Source: Candidatus Aerophobota bacterium (lineage in GTDB: Bacteria > Aerophobota > Aerophobia > Aerophobales > B3-G15). From it: a stretch of DNA of 12,148 bases. The stretch is from contig JAUWJM010000041.1 of the NCBI GenBank assembly GCA_030607715.1, positions 1 to 12,148 of the forward strand, in the 5' to 3' direction. The notes under the pieces are model-generated. The model was not told the DNA's origin and searched no databases. It worked only from the letters and a program-made list of their open reading frames with translations. A program made the translations under genes and the position numbers. Below, piece after piece: positions 5,751-12,148 of this stretch (position 1 is its first letter; each line of letters opens with the position of its first letter).

Positions 5751-7511
5751 GTGAGAAAATTTTGGTTAATAGTGGCTATAGGAAGTATCTTTCTTGCCAG
5801 TATAGCTGGAGGTGTAGGAGCTCAGCAAGTAAAGAATCCTGGCATAATAATTGTGGCCAGCATAGGAGATGTTGACTCACTTGATCCAGCCTGGTCTTAT
5901 GATACAGCAAGTGCTGAAGTGATTATTAATGTATATGAGCCATTGATATTCTTTGATAAAGAGAAAATGGACGAGTTCATCCCCTTGTTGGCTACAGAGG
6001 TTCCTACTGTAAAAAATGGACTGATTTCTGATGGTGGTCTAACCTATACTTTTCCCATAAGAAAGGGAGTGAAGTTTCACAATGGTGAGATACTAACCCC
6101 GGAGGATATTGAATATTCTATAGAAAGATCTATGGTTCAGGATAGAGATGGTGGCCCTGTATGGATGCTCTATGAGCCTCTTTTAGGAATTGGTGGTAGC
6201 CGGGATGGGGAAGGTAACATAGTTATTGATTTTGAGGATATAGATAACACAGTAGAGGTGAAAGGAGATAGTGTTGTTTTCCACTTGAAAAATCCTTATC
6301 CCCCATTTTTAGGTATTATAGCCAATGGCTGGGGGTGCATAGTGAGCAAGAAGTTCTGTATAGAAAACGGAGGTTGGCCAGGAACTGCCGAAACATGGAA
6401 AGAACATAATAATCCTGCTCCAGGCGCGGAAATCCTGCATTCCATAGCCTGCGGGACAGGTCCCTTTAGATTAGAAAGATGGGAACCTGGAGTGGAAACA
6501 GTTTTAGCAAGAAACGATGATTACTGGAGAAAACCAGCAAATGTGGAAAGAGTGATAATAAAGGTTGTGGACGAGTGGACTACCAGAAAGCTAATGTTTC
6601 AGGCCGGGGATGCTGACCTGGTCTATGTGCCCAGACAATATGTGCAAGAATTGGAGGGAATTGAGGGAATTACTGTCTATAAGGGTTTATCTTCCCTGCA
6701 GAATATGGCCGCGTTCTTTAACTACAAAATAAATCCTGAAGGCAATCCTGATATAGGAAGTGGAAAGCTTGATGGAGAAGGTATCCCACCTGATTTCTTT
6801 GCTGATAAGGATATAAGACTTGGCTTTGCCTATTCCTTTGACTATGCGACTTTTCTTAAGGATGTTTGGATGGGAGAAGCTGTGCAACCAAAGGGACCAA
6901 TAGTCAATGGATTGTTGGGTGTTAACCCGGAACAGGCAGTGTACTATCTTGATGCGGGAAAAGCAAAGGAGCACTTTAAAAAAGCCTGGGGTGGTGAGAT
7001 ATGGAAAAAGGGCTTTAAGTTAACCATGCTTTACAATACCGGCAATGTCCAGAGGGAAACGGCTGCCAGAATTTTTGAGGAAAATATTGAGACTTTAAAT
7101 CCCAGGTTTAAAATAGAGGTAAGACCTGTAGATTGGCCCACCTACTTAAAGGATTTAATACGTCGTAAGCTAACGGTTTTTCTCATAGGTTGGCTGGCCG
7201 ATTATCCAGATCCGCACAATTTTGTTTATCCATTTATGCATAGTAACGGAACTTTCTCTGCCTGGCAAAGTTATAAAAATCCCATTGTTGACAGATTAAT
7301 AGGAGAGGGAATAAAGGAGGTTGATTCAGAAAAGAGAAAGGTAATTTACTACGATCTTCAGACGATTTTCTACGATGATGTGCCCACTGTTGTTATCAAT
7401 CAGGCATCGGTTAGACACTATGAGAGGGATTGGATACAGGGATGGTACTGGAATCCAGTTATTCCAAATGCAGGTGTAGGAGGTTATTTCTACCCCATGT
7501 CCAAGGGATAA
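5751..7511 (+). CDS. Periplasmic solute-binding protein, family 5 (DppA/OppA-like)
   Basis: This is the binding component of the ABC importer encoded by the next four genes; it catches peptides or similar oligomeric solutes in the periplasm. A signal peptide is clear: MRK, a hydrophobic core to about residue 19, and a VGA-QQ cleavage site after residue 24; there is no lipobox Cys. Family-5 motifs are visible: SIGDVDSLDPAWSYD at 37-51, TFPIRKGVKFHNGEILTPED at 100-119, GTGPFRLERWEPG at 235-247, and WLADYPDPHNF at 481-491. At 586 residues it is longer than typical DppA/OppA (about 510-540), with extra sequence around 140-175 and 325-350. The GTG start at 5751 has an excellent AAGGAG site (5737-5742), 8 bases upstream. 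It is first in the operon, behind a long structured leader. The substrate cannot be read from the sequence; oligosaccharides are possible, as for some thermophile relatives. Confidence 0.92.
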   Translation: MRKFWLIVAIGSIFLASIAGGVGAQQVKNPGIIIVASIGDVDSLDPAWSYDTASAEVIINVYEPLIFFDKEKMDEFIPLLATEVPTVKNGLISDGGLTYTFPIRKGVKFHNGEILTPEDIEYSIERSMVQDRDGGPVWMLYEPLLGIGGSRDGEGNIVIDFEDIDNTVEVKGDSVVFHLKNPYPPFLGIIANGWGCIVSKKFCIENGGWPGTAETWKEHNNPAPGAEILHSIACGTGPFRLERWEPGVETVLARNDDYWRKPANVERVIIKVVDEWTTRKLMFQAGDADLVYVPRQYVQELEGIEGITVYKGLSSLQNMAAFFNYKINPEGNPDIGSGKLDGEGIPPDFFADKDIRLGFAYSFDYATFLKDVWMGEAVQPKGPIVNGLLGVNPEQAVYYLDAGKAKEHFKKAWGGEIWKKGFKLTMLYNTGNVQRETAARIFEENIETLNPRFKIEVRPVDWPTYLKDLIRRKLTVFLIGWLADYPDPHNFVYPFMHSNGTFSAWQSYKNPIVDRLIGEGIKEVDSEKRKVIYYDLQTIFYDDVPTVVINQASVRHYERDWIQGWYWNPVIPNAGVGGYFYPMSKG

Positions 7512-7563
7512 TAAATCCGCAGATTAACCCAGCGTCGTATGGAGAAAATGTAGAATAAATCAA

Positions 7564-7606
7564 GAGGCGGGGTTTTAAGATAGCCCCGCCTTATCTTAAA
7601 TTTTTT
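7564..7606 (+). terminator. Hairpin pair between binding-protein and permease genes; partial terminator or mRNA stabiliser
   Basis: A GC-rich stem AGGCGGGG (7565-7572) with CCCCGCCT (7584-7591) encloses an 11-nt loop. The loop sequence TTTAAGATA (7574-7582) can instead pair with TATCTTAAA (7592-7600), which is followed immediately by TTTTTT (7601-7606). The two hairpins exclude each other. Such structures after the binding-protein gene commonly let it be expressed more than the membrane components, by partial termination or by protecting the upstream mRNA. It lies inside the operon, 12 bp before the next start codon. Confidence 0.6.
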
Positions 7607-7617
7607 AGGATTATTCT

Positions 7618-8652
7618 ATGGAAATGAGAAATTACATTATCAGAAGGATTTTGCTTTTGATACCGGTCCTATTTGGTGTTAGTGTAATTATTTTTATTAT
7701 TCTATCACTATTTAGCCCCGAGCAAAGAGCCTCAGCTTTTATAACCAATATAAAACAATTGCAAGATATTCAGGGAGTAATCAAAACTCATCACTTAGAT
7801 GCTCCAATTTATGTTCAATATTTTAATTGGTTAAGAGAAATATTAAGGGGTAATCTTGGATGGTCAAAAACAGCATCTAAACCTGTCTTACAGGCTCTAT
7901 TTTATTTTCTTCCCAATACAGTTGAACTGGGGCTTTTTTCATCAATTTTTATTATTTTAGTGGGCATCTGGTTAGGAAGCACTTCAGCAGTTCATCAGGA
8001 TAAGTTCATTGATCATACTACCAGGACAATGGCCATTATTGGCTGGTCCTTGCCCACTTTCTGGTTTGGCTTAATGCTCCTTATGATTTTTTATGGTTAT
8101 TTCAGTGGTCTTCTCCCACCAGAGGCATTAGGAGTGCAAGCTAGTCTTTATGTAAAGTCCTCGGATTTTATCAGGTTCACCCATATTAACACTATAGACG
8201 CCTTATTAAATAGGAAGCTGTGGATTTTCCTGGATGCTCTGAGACATCTTATTTTACCGGTCATAACCTTAACCGTGGTGCAGTGTGCTATGGTAATGAG
8301 AATTATGAGATCAAGTATGCTGGAAGCTCTTGGTAAGGGATATGTTACTACAGCCAGAGCAAAAGGGGCCGATGAGAAAACAGTGGTTAAAAAACATGCC
8401 CGAAGAAACGCTATGATTCCTGCAATTACTGTCTCAGGGTATATATTTGCTGGTTTAATGAATGGGGTAGTTATTACTGAGACTATCTTTAATCGTAAAG
8501 GTCTGGGATGGTGGTGGGCCAGAGCAGCGATTCAAATAGATATTCCAGCAATTTTAGGAGCTGTACTTTTTAATGGAGTGCTTTTTGTTATTACAAATCT
8601 GGTGGTTGACCTACTTTATGCCTATGTAGATCCCAGAGTAAGATTGGGATGA
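7618..8652 (+). CDS. dppB: Dipeptide/oligopeptide-type ABC transporter permease, DppB-like
   Basis: First of two inner-membrane subunits that form the import channel. The N-terminus MRNYIIRRILLLIPVLFGVS is typical of the DppB/OppB family, with membrane helix 1 at about 10-30. Further helices lie at about 102-124, 137-162, 208-229, 270-290 and 312-333. The cytoplasmic coupling (EAA) loop, which docks on the ATPases, is GYVTTARAKGADEKTV at 241-256 followed by KHARRNAMIP. The protein ends in YVDPRVRLG, as usual. Length 344 is slightly above typical (about 310-340); a stretch at about 165-205 before the coupling loop is longer than in E. coli DppB. Start ATG 7618 is 7 bases after AGGA; the ATG at 7624 is too far from it. 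The stop overlaps the next start (ATGA). Confidence 0.94.
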   Translation: MEMRNYIIRRILLLIPVLFGVSVIIFIILSLFSPEQRASAFITNIKQLQDIQGVIKTHHLDAPIYVQYFNWLREILRGNLGWSKTASKPVLQALFYFLPNTVELGLFSSIFIILVGIWLGSTSAVHQDKFIDHTTRTMAIIGWSLPTFWFGLMLLMIFYGYFSGLLPPEALGVQASLYVKSSDFIRFTHINTIDALLNRKLWIFLDALRHLILPVITLTVVQCAMVMRIMRSSMLEALGKGYVTTARAKGADEKTVVKKHARRNAMIPAITVSGYIFAGLMNGVVITETIFNRKGLGWWWARAAIQIDIPAILGAVLFNGVLFVITNLVVDLLYAYVDPRVRLG

Positions 8653-9602
8653 TTTCATTGAAGTTAAACACTACTAGTATTAAATGGAATGATTTTAAAA
8701 GGGGGATGAAACCGAGGATAAAAGAGTTGAAATTCTCCCTTAACAGAATTAAAAAAAGTCCTCTCTCTTTAATAGGGTTATTTCTCATCCTTGTTTTCGC
8801 CAGTATAGCCATGCTTGCTCCTCAATTAGCCCCACCAAAATACCCCTATGACCATTATAGAATCCCTAGATATGGATATAGCGCTATACCTCGTCCTCCT
8901 TCTATAGAACATCCCTTTGGGCTTACCGAAGGTCAGTATGATATCTATTATGGAGTAATCTGGGGAACCAGAACTGCCTTTCGTATAGGCTTTATTGTAG
9001 TAGGTAGTATTTTAGTTATTGGCATATTGTTAGGTAGCATTGCTGGATACTATGGAGGGATAGTAGATGAGATAATTATGAGAATTGTGGATATATTTAT
9101 GTCTCTGCCCACTTTAGTTTTAGCCATGGCCTTGGTGACAGCTTTGGGCCACAGCCTGGACAATGTTATGAAGTCCCTTATTATAGTGGGTTGGCCAAGC
9201 TATACCCGATTAATTCGTGGAGATATCCTGTCCGTTAGAGAGGAAGGATATGTTGAGGCGGCCAGGGCTGTAGGATGCTCTGATTTAAGAGTAATACTCA
9301 AGCATGTTCTTCCCAATGCCATCTATCCATTATTAATAATGGCTTCTTTAGATATAGGAGCTATGGTTTTATCAGCGGCCGCTTTGAGTTTTCTTGGACT
9401 TGGTGCGCCCATTGGCTATGCGGACTGGGGGCAGATGGTTAGCTTTGCCAGAAACTGGATTGTAGGCCCGCCAAGCAATCCTTTAGCTTACTGGTATACT
9501 ATCACTATTCCAGGGCTCTTTATCTTATTTTTTGTCCTGGGATGGAACTTGTTAGGTGATGCCTTCAGAGATATTTTAGATCCAAAATTGAGGAGAAGGT
9601 AA
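8649..9602 (+). CDS. dppC: Dipeptide/oligopeptide-type ABC transporter permease, DppC-like
   Basis: Second channel subunit, partner of the preceding permease. After a basic, cytoplasmic N-terminus (1-38), membrane helix 1 lies at about 39-58, followed by a periplasmic stretch and helices at about 111-134, 141-165, 226-250 and 284-305. The coupling loop is EEGYVEAARAVGCSDLRVIL at 198-217, followed by HVLPNAIYP; LSFLGLGAP and a final DPKLRRR are family typical. Unusual is the segment after HPFG: the common GRDVLSR-type motif is replaced by GQYDIYYGVIWGTR at 95-108. The ATG at 8649 overlaps the dppB stop by 4 bp, implying coupling. An internal ATG at 8706 lies directly behind AGGGGG, too close for good initiation, so the long form is preferred. 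Confidence 0.93.
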   Translation: MISLKLNTTSIKWNDFKRGMKPRIKELKFSLNRIKKSPLSLIGLFLILVFASIAMLAPQLAPPKYPYDHYRIPRYGYSAIPRPPSIEHPFGLTEGQYDIYYGVIWGTRTAFRIGFIVVGSILVIGILLGSIAGYYGGIVDEIIMRIVDIFMSLPTLVLAMALVTALGHSLDNVMKSLIIVGWPSYTRLIRGDILSVREEGYVEAARAVGCSDLRVILKHVLPNAIYPLLIMASLDIGAMVLSAAALSFLGLGAPIGYADWGQMVSFARNWIVGPPSNPLAYWYTITIPGLFILFFVLGWNLLGDAFRDILDPKLRRR

Positions 9603-9606
9603 TTTG

Positions 9607-10782
9607 ATGAACAATTACCTATTAAAGGCAGAGAATCTAAAAACCAACTTTTATACCTATGAAGGTGTGGTGAAAGCACTGGATGGAGTAAGCTTTAACA
9701 TTGAGGAGGGAAAAACCCTGGGGCTTGTGGGTGAAACAGGATGTGGAAAAAGTGTAACTTCTCTTTCCATCTTGAGACTTATTTTCCCTCCCGGAAGAAT
9801 AGAGCAGGGAAGAATATTTTTTAAACGCAACGAAAACCTCTTTTCAGGTGATAAATATGTGGATTTATTAAGTCAAACAGAGAAGTTTATGAGAAAGGTA
9901 AGGGGAAATGAAATCTCTATGATCTTTCAGGAGCCCAGCTCTGCTCTAAATCCCGTGTATTCAGTTAATGATCAGATTTCAGAGAGCTTTCTATTACATA
10001 GAAGAGAAGAGTTATGCAAAAAAGTGATTAAGGAAATTGAGGGAAATATTCATAAAAAATCATTCATTCTAAAAAAAGCTATATATCAAATAGAAGAGAA
10101 GATCTATAAAAAAATGCTTGAATCCCCTGGTTCCCTCCTTTTAAAATTTCTTTCCAGGGTTCCCATTTTAAATAGATATCAGCGCTGGCTAAAGCAAGAG
10201 GCAAAAAAGGAAACCATTAAGATTTTAAGAAAGTTGGGCATAGCTAATCCAGAGGGAATTGTAAATAGATATCCCTATGAGCTTAGTGGAGGAATGCAGC
10301 AAAGGATAGTGATAGCTATGGCTCTTGCCTGCAGACCAAAGCTTCTTATAGCTGATGAACCTACTTCTAATTTAGATGTGACCATACAGGCTCAAATTCT
10401 GGATTTAATTAAAGAGATAAAGGAGGAGCTCGGCTCATCCATTCTCTTTATAACCCATGACCTGGGAGTGGTAGCGGAAATATGCGATTCTGTAGCCGTG
10501 ATGTATGCAGGTAATATATGTGAAATAGCTCCTGTTAGAGAGCTTTTCAAAAATCCTCTGCATCCCTATACTGTCGCTCTTATGAAGTCACTTCCCGAGT
10601 CAGGAAAAAAAAGGTTGGAAAGCATAAGGGGAAATGTGCCCAATCTTATGAATCCACCTTCTGGCTGTAGGTTTCATCCTCGTTGTTCAAAAATAAGAAA
10701 AATTTGCTCCAAGGAAAAGCCAAAAACTGTAGAATTTAGAAAAAAACATTTTGTAGCCTGCCACATTTATACTTCAGGATAA
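9607..10782 (+). CDS. dppD: Dipeptide/oligopeptide-type ABC transporter ATP-binding protein, DppD-like
   Basis: One of two cytoplasmic ATPases that power import. Motifs (391-residue numbering): Walker A GETGCGKS at 42-49, Q-loop Gln108, signature LSGGMQQ at 226-232, Walker B LLIADE at 246-251, switch His284. The C-terminal oligopeptide-type domain contains GCRFHPRC and four cysteines (354, 360, 367, 385), a quartet known in relatives to bind a [4Fe-4S] cluster. The protein is longer than E. coli DppD (about 330): a lysine-rich insertion lies between Q-loop and signature, at about 132-200. The ATG at 9607, 7 bases after GAAGG, is chosen; a TTG at 9604 directly before it would add one residue and is also 8 bases after AGGAG. 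The gap to dppC is 4 bp, and the stop overlaps the next start by one base (TAATG). Confidence 0.93.
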   Translation: MNNYLLKAENLKTNFYTYEGVVKALDGVSFNIEEGKTLGLVGETGCGKSVTSLSILRLIFPPGRIEQGRIFFKRNENLFSGDKYVDLLSQTEKFMRKVRGNEISMIFQEPSSALNPVYSVNDQISESFLLHRREELCKKVIKEIEGNIHKKSFILKKAIYQIEEKIYKKMLESPGSLLLKFLSRVPILNRYQRWLKQEAKKETIKILRKLGIANPEGIVNRYPYELSGGMQQRIVIAMALACRPKLLIADEPTSNLDVTIQAQILDLIKEIKEELGSSILFITHDLGVVAEICDSVAVMYAGNICEIAPVRELFKNPLHPYTVALMKSLPESGKKRLESIRGNVPNLMNPPSGCRFHPRCSKIRKICSKEKPKTVEFRKKHFVACHIYTSG

Positions 10783-11846
10783 TGAATAAAATGGATGTTT
10801 TAATAGAGGTAAAAAAGCTAAGAAAATATTATCCCATACTTGGTGGTGTATTTAAAAAAAGAATAGGAGATGTAAAGGCGGTAGATGGGGTAGATATTAG
10901 TGTAAAAAAAGGAGAATGTCTTGGCTTAGTAGGAGAATCAGGTTGTGGGAAGACAACTCTGGGAAAAACTATACTCCGATTAATAGAGCCCACCTCGGGT
11001 CATATTTACTTTGATGTTCCTAAAAAAGATAGGAAAGAGATAGAGAAACTGGGAAACTCAACAAATTCTGATTTTCATGAATATCAAAAATTAAGGGAAG
11101 GGTATGATCTTTCTACTTTTCAGAAGAAGAGATTGAAAAATATAAGAAGAAAAATGCAGATAGTCTTCCAGGACCCTTCCTCTTCTTTAAATCCGAGAAT
11201 GCTTGTAAAAGATATTGTTGGGGAGCCATTAAAGGTGCATAATCTGGCAAAAGGCTTAGAGGCAAGGAAAAGAGTATTGCAACTTTTAATGAGAGTGGGT
11301 CTAACTGAAGATCACCTTTTTAGATATCCTCATGAGTTTAGCGGTGGCCAAAGACAAAGGATCGCTATTGCCAGAGCCTTAGCAACAGATCCTGAATTTG
11401 TAGTTTTAGATGAACCTACCTCAGCCCTGGATGTCTCTGTGCAAGCTCAAATTCTTAATTTACTTCAGGATCTGCAAAATGAGTTAAGCCTTACCTATGT
11501 GTTTATTACTCATCACTTGCTAGTGGTAAAACACATAGCCAATAGGATCTGTGTTATGTACCTGGGAAAGATAGTTGAGAAGGCATCAACAGAGGAGTTG
11601 TTCAAAAAGCCCTTGCATCCTTACACCCGTGCCCTTCTATCTGCAATTCCTATCCCGGATCCAGATATAAAAAAGAAAAGAATAATCCTTAAAGGGGATG
11701 TTCCCAGTCCTGCCGATCCTCCCTCAGGTTGTCGATTTCATCCTCGCTGTCCTTATGTCCTCCCTGTATGCAGGGAAAAAGAGCCTTTCTTTCAAAATCT
11801 TGGTAAAGATCACTTAGTAGCCTGTCACTTAGCAGAGAAATTGTAA
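10782..11846 (+). CDS. dppF: Dipeptide/oligopeptide-type ABC transporter ATP-binding protein, DppF-like
   Basis: Second ATPase, expected to pair with the preceding one. Walker A GESGCGKT is at 51-58, Q-loop Gln130 in [13 protein letters not shown], signature FSGGQRQR at 186-193, Walker B VVLDE at 207-211 and switch His244. The C-terminal domain repeats the GCRFHPRC pattern with cysteines 317, 323, 330 and 348. Two oddities are visible: about 40 extra residues at roughly 79-118, between the ITSG-type strand region (PTSGHIYFD) and the RRKMQ segment, and His245 in place of the usual Asp after the switch histidine (THHL rather than HDL). The start ATG 10782 overlaps the dppD stop; AGGA is only 2 bases away, so an ATG at 10791, 11 bases after AGGA, is an alternative that would remove three residues. 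It is the last gene of the operon. Confidence 0.93.
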   Translation: MNKMDVLIEVKKLRKYYPILGGVFKKRIGDVKAVDGVDISVKKGECLGLVGESGCGKTTLGKTILRLIEPTSGHIYFDVPKKDRKEIEKLGNSTNSDFHEYQKLREGYDLSTFQKKRLKNIRRKMQIVFQDPSSSLNPRMLVKDIVGEPLKVHNLAKGLEARKRVLQLLMRVGLTEDHLFRYPHEFSGGQRQRIAIARALATDPEFVVLDEPTSALDVSVQAQILNLLQDLQNELSLTYVFITHHLLVVKHIANRICVMYLGKIVEKASTEELFKKPLHPYTRALLSAIPIPDPDIKKKRIILKGDVPSPADPPSGCRFHPRCPYVLPVCREKEPFFQNLGKDHLVACHLAEKL

Positions 11847-11854
11847 ATTAGGAG

Positions 11855-11955
11855 ACTGGTGATAAAGTGGTTTTTACCTGCGGTTTCATTTATGAAATCT
11901 GCTTTGTTAAGGGGTCCGATAAATCGGACCTCTACAACAGGGGTTTTTCACCAGT
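11855..11955. repeat. Palindromic element of about 100 bp with inverted ends
   Basis: The ends ACTGGTGATAAA (11855-11866) and TTTTTCACCAGT (11944-11955) are inverted repeats matching at 11 of 12 bases. Two hairpins lie inside: TTTCAT (11884-11889) with ATGAAA (11892-11897), and the strong stem at 11904-11937. The size and nested-palindrome build resemble a small non-coding mobile or REP-type repeat. There is no coding capacity of note. Copies elsewhere in the genome cannot be checked from this window. Confidence 0.45.
11904..11937 (+). terminator. Strong hairpin after dppF, possible operon terminator
   Basis: TTGT (11904-11907) with ACAA (11934-11937) and AGGGGTCCGA (11910-11919) with TCGGACCTCT (11924-11933, one G-T pair) form a 14-bp stem with a 2-base bulge and a TAAA loop. 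A TTTTT run follows only at 11944-11948, so it is not a classical intrinsic terminator. It lies between two convergent genes and may stop or protect transcripts of either. It may equally be part of the surrounding repeat. Confidence 0.45.
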
Positions 11956-12029
11956 TTTCTAGCAGTTAATTACAAACGAACAAAATTTTATCATTGTATT
12001 CATTCGTGGTTAAATAGTTATGATTTTCT

Positions 12030-12148
12030 CTAAAAAACCTCAGTAAGATTGATGCTCAATCCTGGAAGAAGAAGTGAATTCAAAGTATCTGCATTTTTAT
12101 AAATACTAAAAGTTTCATAGCCTTCTTTTTTTAAAGTCAATACTTCAA
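12030..12148 (-). CDS. C-terminal end of a putative Uma2-family protein (cut by window edge)
   Basis: Only the last 38 codons are visible, running from the right edge to a TAG at 12032-12030. The peptide begins EVLTLKKEGYETFSIYKNAD and ends in LLLPGLSINLTEVF. A strand of the type VEVxxL followed by a GYE turn, and an end of the type LPGLxxxLxExF, are characteristic of the C-terminus of Uma2-family proteins (DUF820, PD-(D/E)XK nuclease fold). The catalytic residues would lie outside the window. Members occur in many copies in some bacterial genomes, and their role is poorly defined. It is convergent to the transporter operon and appears unrelated to it. The assignment rests on a short tail and is moderately certain. 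Confidence 0.62.
   Translation of the reverse strand, partial: EVLTLKKEGYETFSIYKNADTLNSLLLPGLSINLTEVF

Noticed and set aside
6687..6974. A 95-codon minus-strand open frame inside the binding-protein gene
   Set aside because: The plus-strand frame has convincing family motifs throughout; the antisense peptide resembles nothing and has no promoter.
11964..12012. ACGAA and TTCGT inverted words in the AT-rich stretch after the palindromic element
   Set aside because: Only about 5 bp pair across a long AT-rich loop, too little for a hairpin, attachment site or repeat claim.

Overview
The window looks like a chromosomal segment of an AT-rich, probably anaerobic, Gram-negative-type (diderm) bacterium, possibly thermophilic or from an uncultured deep lineage. 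The evidence is a YidC with the large periplasmic domain of diderms, a solute-binding protein with a plain (non-lipoprotein) signal peptide, late cobalamin-assembly genes, and a Dpp/Opp-type transporter whose subunits carry insertions that I associate with thermophiles and archaea. I cannot assign a phylum from sequence alone.

Layout. Positions 1-910 (minus strand, cut by the left edge) encode most of a homoserine dehydrogenase (hom). It is divergent from a tight plus-strand operon at 1020-5425: yidD, yidC, mnmE, cobU, cobS, with gaps of 11, 9, 7 and -4 bp. The two directions are driven by strong sigma70-type promoters whose -35 hexamers lie on opposite strands of the same 7 bp. The usual neighbours rpmH, rnpA and jag are missing, and two cobalamin genes close the operon.

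Positions 5426-5750 hold no obvious gene. They contain a degenerate 8-bp tandem repeat, a sigma70-type promoter, and a long leader of about 200 nt with two mutually exclusive folds, one resembling an intrinsic terminator. This looks like an attenuator for the next operon.

Positions 5751-11846 are a complete ABC importer of the dipeptide/oligopeptide family: a periplasmic binding protein, two permeases and two ATPases. A second pair of competing hairpins lies between the binding protein and the first permease. Downstream, a roughly 100-bp palindromic element lies before the C-terminal end of a minus-strand gene that resembles a Uma2-family protein and is cut by the right edge.

Function. The first operon combines membrane-protein insertion (YidD, YidC), tRNA wobble-uridine modification (MnmE) and the last steps of cobalamin assembly (CobU, CobS). 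The second operon takes up peptides, or possibly oligosaccharides, powered by ATP. No clearly new multi-gene defence or biosynthetic system is visible. The most interesting signals are the attenuator-like leader, the YidC lacking its groove arginine, the shared -35 divergent promoter, the altered homoserine dehydrogenase loop and the repeat elements.
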